Shown here in pieces: positions 41,592 through 51,188 of a stretch of DNA of 64,000 bases; position 1 is the stretch's first letter, and each line of letters begins with the position of its first letter. The position numbers and the translations under genes are program-made. Origin of the DNA: Blastococcus saxobsidens DD2 (GTDB lineage: Bacteria; Actinomycetota; Actinomycetes; Mycobacteriales; Geodermatophilaceae); contig NC_016943.1 in assembly GCF_000284015.1 (NCBI RefSeq), positions 1,219,541 through 1,283,540 of the forward strand, written 5' to 3'. A model generated the notes under the pieces. It did not search any database. It was not told the DNA's origin and saw only the letters and a program-made list of their open reading frames with translations.

Positions 41592-41650
41592 GCAGGCGCG
41601 AGACCGACGACCAGAGCCTGGGGCTCTGCGATGGTTGGTCTCGCGCCTGC
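41592..41650. terminator. Long nested hairpin between convergent genes
   Basis: GCAGGCGCGAGACC (41592-41605) pairs perfectly with GGTCTCGCGCCTGC (41637-41650). Inside is a second hairpin, CAGAGCC TGG GGCTCTG. It lies between the broken regulator and the convergent secreted-protein gene and can act in both directions. The rest of 41480-41732 shows no gene. Confidence 0.6.
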
Positions 41651-41732
41651 CGCTATGCCGATGCCGCGCCGTGCTGTCCGCCGGCACCTGTCACAGCGAT
41701 GGCTCGTCTGCCGGCGGAGGGCTTGTCCGTGG

Positions 41733-42392
41733 TCAGCGGCTCATCTCGATTTCGCCGCACGCCACGGGAAGCGAAGCGACGTAGGTGTCCGGCCGGCCGT
41801 CGCGGTCGAATCCGTCGACCAGTCCGCCGTGGATCACGATGTGCCGGTTGGTGAGCGCGACCTCGTCGAGGTTCAGTGCGTCGAGCTCGTCGCCGGTGTA
41901 CGTCTCGACGAACAGGTAGTCGCGGTCCTCCGGCACGGGGAAGGGCTGGAGCGGAAGGAGCACCGGTCCGTACTCGTCGAGGCCTTCCTCGAGCGCCAGG
42001 GAGCGGTCGGGTCGCTGCGCCTCTTCGGGCAGACCCTCGATCTGGTTGCGGCTGCCACCGGTCGGGCAGGTCGCGTCGTCCTGCGGACCCTTGCCTTCCA
42101 CCGGGCCATCCGCGGTGAAGCCGTGGATGTGCTGGGGGTGCAGCTGTCCGGGGATGACGTTGTTCACGTCCAGCCGCACGGTGAGCACGGGCTCGTGCCC
42201 GCTCTCGTCGAGGATCAGGGTGCCGGTGCCGTGGACGCCCGAGCCGTTCAGCGGCGTCAGGCGCACCTCGAAGGTCTCGGTCGCGGTATCGGTGACGTCG
42301 CCCGCGCCCCAGGCCGGCAGTGGTGTCGCCAACGCGACGGCGGCCGCGCCCAGTGCGGCGACGCCGATCCGCGGCCAGTTCCCTGTGCTCAT
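41733..42392 (-). CDS. Secreted CHRD-domain protein
   Basis: 219 residues, ATG 42392 with AGAGGAG upstream. The N-terminal signal peptide (RIGVAALGAAAVALATPLPA) is cleaved near WGA. The mature part has the CHRD-like pattern FEVRLTPLNGSGVHGTGTLIL, then LHPQHIHGF with two closely spaced His residues, and C-terminal RHIVIHGGLVDGFDRDGRPDTYVASLPVACG. It is probably a cell-surface or extracellular protein, perhaps metal-binding; function unknown. Its upstream region opens into a 520-bp gap before tRNA-Arg. Confidence 0.85.
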   Translation of the reverse strand: MSTGNWPRIGVAALGAAAVALATPLPAWGAGDVTDTATETFEVRLTPLNGSGVHGTGTLILDESGHEPVLTVRLDVNNVIPGQLHPQHIHGFTADGPVEGKGPQDDATCPTGGSRNQIEGLPEEAQRPDRSLALEEGLDEYGPVLLPLQPFPVPEDRDYLFVETYTGDELDALNLDEVALTNRHIVIHGGLVDGFDRDGRPDTYVASLPVACGEIEMSR

Positions 42393-42912
42393 GGTGTTCT
42401 CCTCTGTTGTCCGGACTGGGAAGAGCTTGTGTGGTTCGGCTGGTCCTCCGAGCGAGCCGGACCGGTGGAATCAGCTTCCGTACGACGGGAGGCCGATCGA
42501 CATCCGCGTTACTCGCGCCGCGAGTTCCCTGGTCAGGACAGCAGAGCCCGTAACAGCCCGCTGGGCGGATGGACTTTCGTCACACAACCGAAATGCTGCT
42601 CTCGCGGGTCCGCGATAGCATGACCGCCGCAGCTGTCCGCACCGTGGCCGCACGGATGTGCCCGACCGGGACGCCATCGGTCCGGGACACCATCGGTGAC
42701 GTCCCGCTGGGCCCGTCAGTCGCAAGGCCAGGCCGACCGGTCAATCCCGGCAGATGGTCGTGAGCGGCCCACTCGATGCGCCAGGTGCCGCTTCGCCGAT
42801 GTGCCCGGACGTGCTGACCCGGGCGGTCACGGCGCCCGGCTCCTGTTCCGGTGACCGCCGTCTGGCCAGAAATCGGCGCCCGAGCGGAAGCGCAGCCCGA
42901 TGCCATGGGAAG
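42393..42912. other. Gene-poor space between the secreted-protein gene and tRNA-Arg
   Basis: 520 bp. The first 30 bp hold the ribosome site of the minus-strand gene. Short frames on both strands (for example 42569-42763 plus and 42580-42906 minus) lack ribosome sites and recognisable protein features. A pair of 8-bp CCATCGGT copies occurs near 42669 and 42692. The space presumably contains the promoter of the CHRD gene and the 3' flank of the tRNA. I see nothing else I can support. Confidence 0.5.
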
Positions 42913-42985
42913 CGCGCCCGGCAGGGATCGAACCTGCGACCAAGTGCTTAGAAGGCACCTGCTCTATCCGCTGAGCTACGGGCGC
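42913..42985 (-). tRNA. trnR: tRNA-Arg (anticodon UCU)
   Basis: 73 nt on the minus strand: acceptor stem GCGCCCG/CGGGCGC, D-arm AGCTC-AGCGGATA-GAGC, anticodon stem GGTGC/GCACT with loop CTTCTAA (anticodon TCT), T-arm CGCAGG-TTCGATC-CCTGC. The discriminator base is G and CCA is not encoded. It reads AGA codons, rare in this GC-rich genome. Confidence 0.95.
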
Positions 42986-43172
42986 TCGGGCTCGATCATC
43001 GCATCGCTCCCCGCCGAGGCGCCGTCGCCGGCCGTTGCGTCGTCCACAGGGGGGAGGTGCATCCACAGATCGGGGAACGGTCCGCTCCCGGGCGGGTGGA
43101 ACGGCGAGGGTCGACGGCACACCGGCACCTCGCCGGCCGCGCCGACCGGCGCCACACTCCCCGAGGAGCACC

Positions 43173-43715
43173 GTGAACGACACGATCATGACCGTCGTCG
43201 GCAACGTCGCCGACTCCCCCCGCCGCACCCCCACGCAGAACGGGGTGGTCACCAACTTCCGCCTGGCCTCGACCGCCCGGCGCTTCGACGCGGCCAGCCA
43301 GACGTTCGTCGACTCCGGCACGTACTGGGTCGACGTCGAGTGCTGGAACACGCTCGCCGGCAACGTCTCCGCCTCCATCAGCAAGGGCGACCCGGTGATC
43401 GTGCACGGCGTGATCACCACGCACAGCTGGGAGTCCGAGACCGGGCGCCGGTACAAGGACCGGCTCAAGGCCTTCGCGGTGGGCCCCGACCTCACCCGCG
43501 GCCGGTCGGTGTTCAAGCGGGACCGTTCCGAGCGCGCGCCTGACGGCATCGACGCCGCCGGAACCGCTGAGCAGAGCCCGTCGGACGGTGCGGCCGGGCT
43601 CGACGACACCCCGTCGGCCGAGGAGTTGCGGGCCGGCCGGGACTACGTGGGGGAGGAGGAGACGTTGACCTCGGTGGAGGACCCCGACCTCTCGCCGGAG
43701 CCTGCGCACGCGTAG
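43173..43715 (+). CDS. ssb: Single-stranded DNA-binding protein
   Basis: 180 residues from GTG 43173 (GAGGAG upstream decides the start). OB fold: TIMTVVGNVADSPRRTPTQN, VTNFRLASTARRFDAASQTF, TYWVDVECWNTLAGNVSASI, KGDPVIVHGVI and YKDRLKAFAVGPDLTRGRSVF. The C-terminal tail is acidic but does not end in the DDDIPF-type peptide used for partner binding by the main Ssb. It is probably a second, accessory Ssb paralogue, as in other actinobacteria. ettA follows. Confidence 0.92.
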   Translation: MNDTIMTVVGNVADSPRRTPTQNGVVTNFRLASTARRFDAASQTFVDSGTYWVDVECWNTLAGNVSASISKGDPVIVHGVITTHSWESETGRRYKDRLKAFAVGPDLTRGRSVFKRDRSERAPDGIDAAGTAEQSPSDGAAGLDDTPSAEELRAGRDYVGEEETLTSVEDPDLSPEPAHA

Positions 43716-43818
43716 TTGCCCCGGGCTGGGAGGATCGGAGGCCAGCACGTACGGGGTGGGGCCGCGAGCCCGCGGCCCCACCCCCCGCTCGCAAGACGAC
43801 GGAAGGCTCCGAAGCCCA

Positions 43819-45489
<1,671 letters not shown>

Positions 45490-45564
45490 CAGGCCCCAGA
45501 GCGTCACCACCGACGGCCGGCCGGAGCATCCGCTCCGTGCCGGTCGTCGCTGTCCGTGAATCCC

Positions 45565-45858
45565 TCAGCCGCCGAAGGCGGTGACGAACCGGCGCTGCCC
45601 GCGGGTCTCGACCGCCCCCGCACGCCACCTCCACCCGCTCCAGCGCCGCCCGCTCCCAGGCCTCCGACAGGGCCCGGCGCAGTCCCGCCGGATCACGCGG
45701 CAGCCGGAAGTCCGGCCGTCGGACCCACCGGCTGTCCCAGGGCATCGGCTCCGGTGGCCGGCCCAGGAGGTAGACGCCGAACTCGGGCTGGGCATCCGGC
45801 GGACGCCCGGCCCGGAGCCCGCGTCCGCAGATCAGACGGCCGACGGCAGCGTCAGCAC
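45565..45858 (-). pseudogene. Broken protein-phosphatase-like gene
   Basis: Reads from GTG 45858 VLTLP, then is one base out of frame (TC in place of a full codon after CTG CCG), continuing in another frame CGRGLRAGRPPDAQPEFGVYLLG and RPDFRLPRDPAGLRRALSEA to VEVACGGG. After CGGG the catalytic loop expected in small tyrosine-phosphatase-like proteins (G-R-T-G and the following helix) is missing. The frame resumes AVETRGQRRFVTAFGG-stop in a third frame. One frameshift and one internal deletion with frame change make it non-functional. The family assignment is from pattern memory. Confidence 0.6.
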
Positions 45859-45960
45859 ACCCGGTGCCGCGGCGTCCCAGGGGTCGCTCACGCGCCGAGG
45901 CCAGAGCGCGCGGCCCGGGGCCCGTCACGTCCTCCGAGCCGGATACGGCAGGGTGGCGGC

Positions 45961-46377
45961 GTGAGGCACACGGTGCAGGTCCCCATGCGGTGGTCGGACA
46001 TGGACGCCTACCAGCACATCAACAACGTCGCCTTCCTCGGCTACTTCGAGATGGCGCGGGTGAACCTCTTCTTCGAGCAGCCCACGCACGATGAGCGGAC
46101 CGGCATGCGCCGTGGCCTGGTCGTCGCCTCGCACGAGATCGCCTACAAGCGGTCGGTCGTCTACGACGCCGAGCCACTCGAGGTGCAGGTGTGGGTGTCG
46201 GGCATCCGCGCCGCGGCGTTCACCTGCAACTACGAGCTGTTCGACCACGGCGTGCTCGCGGTCACCGGCAGCACCTTGCTCGTGCCCTTCGACTTCGCGC
46301 TGAACCGGCCGCGCCGGATCACCCCCGAGGAGAAGGAGTTCCTCGCCCGCTGGGCCGACGTACCGGCCGGCGTGTGA
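45961..46377 (+). CDS. Acyl-CoA thioesterase, 4HBT/FadM type
   Basis: 138 residues from GTG 45961. Hotdog fold: VPMRWSDMDAYQHINNVAFLGYFEMARVNLF holds the active-site Asp (WSDMDAYQHINN); then VASHEIAYKRSVVYDAEPLEVQVWVSGI, AAFTCNYELFDHGVLAVTGSTLLVPFD. It hydrolyses acyl-CoA thioesters, possibly medium or aromatic acyl groups. A single gene, with a 45-bp palindrome after its stop. Confidence 0.9.
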   Translation: MRHTVQVPMRWSDMDAYQHINNVAFLGYFEMARVNLFFEQPTHDERTGMRRGLVVASHEIAYKRSVVYDAEPLEVQVWVSGIRAAAFTCNYELFDHGVLAVTGSTLLVPFDFALNRPRRITPEEKEFLARWADVPAGV

Positions 46378-46420
46378 GCGTGTCCGGTCCCGGACGGCGC
46401 GGCAGGGATGCAGACCCGAG

Positions 46421-46465
46421 GGAAGTCCGACTCTGCCCAGCACGGGTGGGCAGAGTCGGACTTCC
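46421..46465. repeat. Intergenic palindrome, copy 2 of a two-copy family
   Basis: GGAAGTCCGACTCTGCCCA (46421-46439) and TGGGCAGAGTCGGACTTCC (46447-46465) are perfect 19-bp inverted repeats around GCACGGG. Compared with 25338-25376, the arms share the core TCCG-CTCTGCCCA. It lies between convergent thioesterase and MOSC genes and is the better conserved of the two copies. Confidence 0.75.
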
Positions 46466-46515
46466 CCGGAACACCTGTAGTGCAGGCCGGCGGCGCAGCG
46501 GTCGTGGTCAGGTGG

Positions 46516-47052
46516 TCAGCCGGTGACGATCCGCGGCACCGGCCGGGCGGCGCCGGTGGGCGCGCCGCGGCGGGCGGCCTCCTCGTCCGACACCGGCCGG
46601 ACCACCGCACCCTCGGTCACCAGCCCTCCGCCGAACACCGCCGCGTTGATCCCGCCCCGGTGCACCATCGCCTTGACCAGCTTCAACCCGGTCAGTCGCT
46701 CCAGGTGGGTGCACGGCGGGCAGCGCTTCATCCCGAACAGCAGCGCGTCTCCGACGGCGAACCAGCGGCCCACCAGAGAGGGCAGGTCGACCCCGGTGGT
46801 CACCAGGTTCCGCCGGGCGTCCGCGGTCGTGAACGCCGCGCCCACCTCCGTGGCGACGGCGGCGACGCCGTCCCGGTCGATCAGCGTGAGCTGCTTCTCC
46901 AGGTCGGGGTACTGCGCCCACGTCCCGCCGCCCAGGGCGTAGCGGTCGCCCTCCAGCCCGATCCCGGGGAGCAGCCGCGCCGACGGCCGGCGACACATCG
47001 GTGTTGCGGCCTCGGACGTCGTCCAGATCTCCAGCAGCGAACCGGTGTCCAT
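46516..47052 (-). CDS. MOSC-domain protein
   Basis: 178 residues, ATG 47052. MOSC fold: GIGLEGDRYALGGGTWAQYP, KQLTLIDRDGV, DARRNLVTTGVDLPSLVGRWFAVGDALL and the Cys in KRCPPCTHLERLTG, the expected sulfur- or molybdenum-carrying position. The N-terminus has an extra ATPMCRRPSA. MOSC proteins transfer sulfur to the molybdenum cofactor or act in purine-analogue detoxification (YiiM-like). It starts 14 bp after the bioN stop and reads in the same direction, so it may be the distal gene of the biotin operon by read-through only. Confidence 0.88.
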   Translation of the reverse strand: MDTGSLLEIWTTSEAATPMCRRPSARLLPGIGLEGDRYALGGGTWAQYPDLEKQLTLIDRDGVAAVATEVGAAFTTADARRNLVTTGVDLPSLVGRWFAVGDALLFGMKRCPPCTHLERLTGLKLVKAMVHRGGINAAVFGGGLVTEGAVVRPVSDEEAARRGAPTGAARPVPRIVTG

Positions 47053-47066
47053 CGGAGCCTCCACGG

Positions 47067-47720
47067 TCAGCCGGCGGCCGGGGCGCGGCGGACCCGGGCC
47101 GGAGGAACGTCGTCGGTGCCACGGGCGTCCAGCGCCTCGCTGATCGTGTGCGCCATCTGCAGCAGCTGCACCAGCAGCGGGGTCACCGTGGTGCGGAGCC
47201 CGCGCACGCCCCGGGCCGAGCCCCCGCGGGCGGCCTGTGCCTGGCGGATCCGGTCGGTCCGCTCGGCCAGCACCGGGATGAACCGCAGCGCCATCGAGAT
47301 CACCAGCCCGATCCGGGCGGGCCGCACGCCGACCAGCCGCAGCGGCGCGCACAGCCGCTCGATGACGGCGACCATCTCCGTCACCCGGGTCGTCGAGGTG
47401 ACCACCGCCGCGGCCAGCACCAGCGCGAGCAGCCGCAGCACGGTCAGCGCGGCGGTGGCCACGTCGCTGAAGAGCGCGTGGAACACGAACAGGCCCGCGA
47501 GCCACCACGACACGGTCCGGGCCTGCCGGGCCAGCGTGGCCACCGGCAACCGGGCGAGCACGAGCCCGACGGCGAGCACACCGACGAGCGCGCCGCCGAC
47601 CACGGGGAGGCTCGGCGCAGCGAAGAGCACGACGGCCAGCACGGCGAGCGCCAGCAGCTTGGCCCCCGCAGGCAACCGGTGGACGAGGCTGCGCCGCGGC
47701 ACGTAGAGGGAGAGGGTCAC
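47067..47720 (-). CDS. bioN: Energy-coupling factor transporter transmembrane protein (biotin, BioN/EcfT)
   Basis: 217 residues from GTG 47720, overlapping the bioM stop by 4 nt (GTGA). Hydrophobic helices LLALAVLAVVLFAAPSLPVV, ALVGVLAVGLVLARL and LRLLALVLAAAVVTSTT, then the two coupling motifs with the small Ala-Arg-Gly pattern, AARGGSARG and ALDARGTDD, that dock into the ATPase. Scaffold subunit of the biotin ECF transporter; works with BioM and BioY. Confidence 0.92.
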   Translation of the reverse strand: MTLSLYVPRRSLVHRLPAGAKLLALAVLAVVLFAAPSLPVVGGALVGVLAVGLVLARLPVATLARQARTVSWWLAGLFVFHALFSDVATAALTVLRLLALVLAAAVVTSTTRVTEMVAVIERLCAPLRLVGVRPARIGLVISMALRFIPVLAERTDRIRQAQAARGGSARGVRGLRTTVTPLLVQLLQMAHTISEALDARGTDDVPPARVRRAPAAG

Positions 47721-48451
47721 CGTCGCTCCATCAGCGCGCGGTAGGCCGCGACCGCAGGGCCGGGCGCGGCGTCCTCCACTAACCGGCCGCCGTCCACCAC
47801 GAGCACGCGGTCGAAGCCGTCGAGCAGGTCCAGCTGGTGGGTCACCACGATCACCTGCTGCTCCAGCTCGTCGATCACCCGCGCGACCCGCCGCGCGTTC
47901 ACCAGGTCGAGCAGCGTCGTCGGCTCGTCGAACACGACGCGGGCCGGCCGCATCACCAGCACCCCCGCGATGGCCAGCAGCTGTTTCTGGCCGCCCGAGA
48001 GCAGGTGCGCCGGGTGGTCGGCATGTCCGGAGAGCCCGTAGCGGTCCAGCACCTCGGCCACCCGCTCGGCGCGTTCGTCGGCCGGCACGCCCTGGTTCTC
48101 CAGCCCGTAGGCGGCGTCCTCGGCCACCGTCGGGTACACGATCTGCGCGTCGGGGTCCTGGAACACGAAGCCGACCCGCCGGCGCACCTCGCGCAGCTGC
48201 GTGGCGGTGTCCAGCCCGTCGACCAGCACCTGGCCCGTGGTGGGCGGCACCAGGCCGTTGAGCAGCCGGGCGAAGGTGCTCTTGCCCGAGCCGTTCGCGC
48301 CGATGACGCCGATGCGCGCCTCGGTCAGGTGCAGGTCGATGTCGTCGAGCACCGCACGGTCGCCGTAGCGGTGCGACACCCCGCGCAGCTCGATGCCGCG
48401 CGCGGGGTCGGCGACCGCAGCGGACCGCGGCTGCGGCCGGCCGAACCTCAC
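47717..48451 (-). CDS. bioM: ECF transporter ATP-binding protein (biotin, BioM)
   Basis: 244 residues from GTG 48451. Walker A GVIGANGSGKSTFARLLNGL, Q-loop FVFQDPDAQIVYPTVAEDAAYG, signature LLSGGQKQLLAIAG, Walker B RVVFDEPTTLLDL, and H-loop IVVTHQLDLLDGF, all of the CbiO/EcfA type. Start overlaps the bioY stop (GTGA). A single ATPase forming a homodimer, as in BioMNY systems. Confidence 0.93.
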   Translation of the reverse strand: MRFGRPQPRSAAVADPARGIELRGVSHRYGDRAVLDDIDLHLTEARIGVIGANGSGKSTFARLLNGLVPPTTGQVLVDGLDTATQLREVRRRVGFVFQDPDAQIVYPTVAEDAAYGLENQGVPADERAERVAEVLDRYGLSGHADHPAHLLSGGQKQLLAIAGVLVMRPARVVFDEPTTLLDLVNARRVARVIDELEQQVIVVTHQLDLLDGFDRVLVVDGGRLVEDAAPGPAVAAYRALMERR

Positions 48452-49011
48452 CGGGTGGCGAGCGCCTGCCGCGGTCGCTCGATCACCGGGTAGCTGCGGC
48501 GGACCTGGGCGGCGATCGCGGCGGCGAGAAAGGCCTTGATCGCGTCCCCGATCAGAAAGGGCAGGGCCCCGGACACGATCGCCGCGCCCAGCGAGAGGTT
48601 GGCGACGGCGGCGAGCACCGGCACGCCGATCAGGTAGATGACGACCATCCCGCCGACGACGTTGGACAGCACGCCCCACGCCACGTTGTAGCGGGCCCAG
48701 AACCGCTCCGTCAGCCACCCGATGACGAACGCCGCGATCGGCCAGCTGAACAGGTAGCCGGCGGTCGGCCCGGCGAAGACCGCGAGCCCACCGGAGCCGC
48801 TGGCCAGCAGCGGCAGCCCGATCGCCACCAGCACGAGGAACAGCAGCACGGACAGGAAGCCGCGGCGAGCACCCAGGACGCTGCCGGCCAGCATCACGCC
48901 GAGGGTCTGCGCGGTGATGGGCACCGGGCCGATGGCGACCGCCGGCAGGGTCCCCAGCACGGCGATGACGGCCGCGAAGAGGGCGATGTAGGCCAGGTCC
49001 CGGGTCTTCAT
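48448..49011 (-). CDS. bioY: Biotin transporter substrate-binding protein BioY
   Basis: 187 residues, six hydrophobic segments: DLAYIALFAAVIAVLGTLPAV at the N-terminus, with IGPVPITAQTLGVMLAGSVLGARRG, the BioY signature, and GGLAVFAGPTAGYLFSWPIAAFVIG, ALPFLIGDAIKAFLAAAIAA. It binds biotin and gives specificity to the BioMN module. First gene of bioYMN; no riboswitch or clear BioR-type operator seen upstream. Uptake fits the presence of two biotin-dependent carboxylases in the window. Confidence 0.95.
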   Translation of the reverse strand: MKTRDLAYIALFAAVIAVLGTLPAVAIGPVPITAQTLGVMLAGSVLGARRGFLSVLLFLVLVAIGLPLLASGSGGLAVFAGPTAGYLFSWPIAAFVIGWLTERFWARYNVAWGVLSNVVGGMVVIYLIGVPVLAAVANLSLGAAIVSGALPFLIGDAIKAFLAAAIAAQVRRSYPVIERPRQALATR

Positions 49012-49113
49012 GTCAGCTCCTGCGATGCGCCGGTGGTGGGGCGTCGCCGGCCCGGCGTCACCTGCGGCAAGGTACCCGAGCGCCCAGGGGCGCCCGGGTA
49101 CCGGCCGGTCGGC

Positions 49114-50700
49114 TCAGGGCTGGAGCCACACCGCGGCGTCGTCGGGCAGCAGCCCGTCCTCGACCGGTGCGCTGCTCACTAGCACGCGCCCCTCGGGGAG
49201 CGGGGTCGGAGCGCCCGAGAGGTTGAGCACGCAGACCAGCCCGCCGGGACGGCAGAAGGCGACACAACCGTCGGGTGACTGCAACCACTCGACCTGTTCC
49301 CCCGCGAACAGCGGGGAAGTGGAGCGCAGAGCGAGAGCGGCTCGGTACAGCGACTGCATCGAGTTGCCGTCGGCGCGCTGGGCGTCGGCGGTCAGCGGCC
49401 CCCAGCCCTCGGGCATGGGCAGCCAGGTGTCCGCACGGGACGAGAAGCCGTAGGGGGGCTCGGCGCCCGACCACGGCATCGGGATGCGGCAGGCGTCGCG
49501 GCCGCGCTCGGCGCGCCCGGACCGTTCCCAGATGGGGTCCTGGAGCGCCTCGTCGGGCAGCTCGACGTCCGGCATGCCGAGCTCGTCCCCGTTGTAGAGG
49601 TACGCCGCCCCGGGCAGCGCCAGCTGCAGCAGCGCCGCGGCCCGCGCCCGCCGGATGCCCAGCTCGCCGCCGCCGTAGCGGGTGACGTGCCGGGAGACGT
49701 CGTGGTTGGACAGCACCCAGCAGGCGGGCGCCGGCGTGCCGGCCACGGTGGCGAGCGAGTCCTCGACGGCGGTGCGGATCTCCTTCGCCGTCCACCCGGC
49801 CGTGACCAGCTTGAAGTTGAACGCGAGCTGCAGCTCGTCGGCGCGCAGGTACCGGGCCAGTCGCTGGTCGTCGCGCAGCCACACCTCGCCGACGGCCATC
49901 CGGCCGGGGTACTCCTCGACGACCCGGCGGATCCGCCGGTGCATCGCGTGCACGCCCTCGGAGTCGAACCGCTCGTCGCCCGGCGCGTGGTCGGCCAGCA
50001 GGCCGGTGTCGTCGAGCGGCACCATGTCCGGCAGCCCGTCCGGCTTCGCCATCCCGTGGGCGACGTCGATGCGGAACCCGTCGACCCCTCGGTCGAGCCA
50101 GAAGCGCATCGTCTCCTCGAGGTCGGCCACCACCTCGGGGTTGGCGAAGTTCAGGTCCGGCTGCTCCGGTGCGAACAGGTGCAGGTACCACTGGCCGTCG
50201 GGCAGCCGGGTCCACGCCGGTCCGCCGAACACCGACGGCCAGTTGTTGGGCGGCCGGCTGCCGTCGGCTCCGTGGCCGTCCTGGAAGTGGTAGCGCGCCC
50301 GCTCGGGGGAGCCCGGGGCGGCGGCCAGGGCCGCCTGGAACCACTCGTGGTCGTGCGAGCTGTGGTTGGGCACCAGGTCGACGGTCACCCGGATCCCGCG
50401 GGCGTGGGCCTCGGCGAGCAGGGCGTCGAACTCGGCGAGATCGCCGAAGACCGGCTCGACGTCGCGCGGGTCGGCGACGTCGTAGCCGTGGTCGGCCATC
50501 GGCGAGGGGTAGAACGGTGTGATCCACAGCGCGTCGATGCCGAGATCGGCGAGGTAGGGGAGCCGTGCCCGGATGCCGGCCAGATCACCCACCCCGTCGC
50601 CGTTGCCGTCGGCGAAGCTGCGGATGTAGATCTGGTAGAAGACCGCGTCCCGCCACCAGTCGGCGTCGATGGTGGACGGGGTGGACGTCGCCGGGCTCAC
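49114..50700 (-). CDS. Glycoside hydrolase family 13, alpha-glucosidase type
   Basis: 528 residues from GTG 50700 (GAGGAG upstream). (beta/alpha)8 barrel: WWRDAVFYQIYIRSFADGNGDGVGDL, GIDALWITPFYPSPMADHGYDV, VTVDLVPNHSSHDHEWF, DGFRIDVAHGM (nucleophile Asp), MAVGEVWLRDD (acid/base Glu) and WVLSNHDVSRHVTRYGG (transition-state Asp). Related to oligo-1,6-glucosidase and trehalose synthase families; single enzyme, substrate unknown. No signal peptide, so cytosolic. Confidence 0.92.
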   Translation of the reverse strand: MSPATSTPSTIDADWWRDAVFYQIYIRSFADGNGDGVGDLAGIRARLPYLADLGIDALWITPFYPSPMADHGYDVADPRDVEPVFGDLAEFDALLAEAHARGIRVTVDLVPNHSSHDHEWFQAALAAAPGSPERARYHFQDGHGADGSRPPNNWPSVFGGPAWTRLPDGQWYLHLFAPEQPDLNFANPEVVADLEETMRFWLDRGVDGFRIDVAHGMAKPDGLPDMVPLDDTGLLADHAPGDERFDSEGVHAMHRRIRRVVEEYPGRMAVGEVWLRDDQRLARYLRADELQLAFNFKLVTAGWTAKEIRTAVEDSLATVAGTPAPACWVLSNHDVSRHVTRYGGGELGIRRARAAALLQLALPGAAYLYNGDELGMPDVELPDEALQDPIWERSGRAERGRDACRIPMPWSGAEPPYGFSSRADTWLPMPEGWGPLTADAQRADGNSMQSLYRAALALRSTSPLFAGEQVEWLQSPDGCVAFCRPGGLVCVLNLSGAPTPLPEGRVLVSSAPVEDGLLPDDAAVWLQP

Positions 50701-50789
50701 CGGGCTCCTCAGGTGTTCTCGTGGATGTGCAGGCGTGCGACCACGGCCGGCGCTGCTGCGTCGGCGGGCGGTCGAGGGAGGCGGGCGGC

Positions 50790-51188
50790 TCAGCGGTTCT
50801 GCATGCTGTGCGCCGCCATCTCCAGGTAACCCCACAGCGTGGCGTCCTGCTCGGGCGGCAGTTGCAGGGAGTCGACGGCGTCGCGCATGTGTGCCAGCCA
50901 CGCGTCCCGCTCGGCCGGGCCGATGGCGAACGGCGCGTGCCGCATCCGCAGCCGCGGGTGCCCACGCTCCTGGGAGTAGGTCGTCGGCCCGCCCCAGTAC
51001 TGCTGGAGGAAGCCGCGCAGCCGCGTCTCGGCGCCCTCCCAGTCGTCCTGGGGGTACATCGGGACGAGCACCGGATCGGTGCGCACGCCCGCGTAGAAGC
51101 GGCTGACCAGGCGACGGAACGTGGGCTCGCCGCCGACCTCGTCGTAGAAGGTCCGCGCCGACGGCAGCGACCGCCTCGACTCGCTCAT
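50790..51188 (-). CDS. glbO: Group II truncated haemoglobin
   Basis: 132 residues, ATG 51188 overlapping the upstream MFS stop (ATGA). Typical trHbO features: [54 protein letters not shown], then [25 protein letters not shown] with proximal His in LRMRHAPF. Binds O2/NO; roles in redox or NO handling. Its coupling to a transporter gene is unusual. Confidence 0.93.
   Translation of the reverse strand: MSESRRSLPSARTFYDEVGGEPTFRRLVSRFYAGVRTDPVLVPMYPQDDWEGAETRLRGFLQQYWGGPTTYSQERGHPRLRMRHAPFAIGPAERDAWLAHMRDAVDSLQLPPEQDATLWGYLEMAAHSMQNR

Noticed and set aside
42569..42906. Overlapping small frames on both strands before tRNA-Arg
   Set aside because: No ribosome site, no family features, and neither is better than the other.
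48900..49113. Search for a riboswitch or biotin-repressor site before bioY
   Set aside because: No conserved riboswitch core or clear palindrome could be found.
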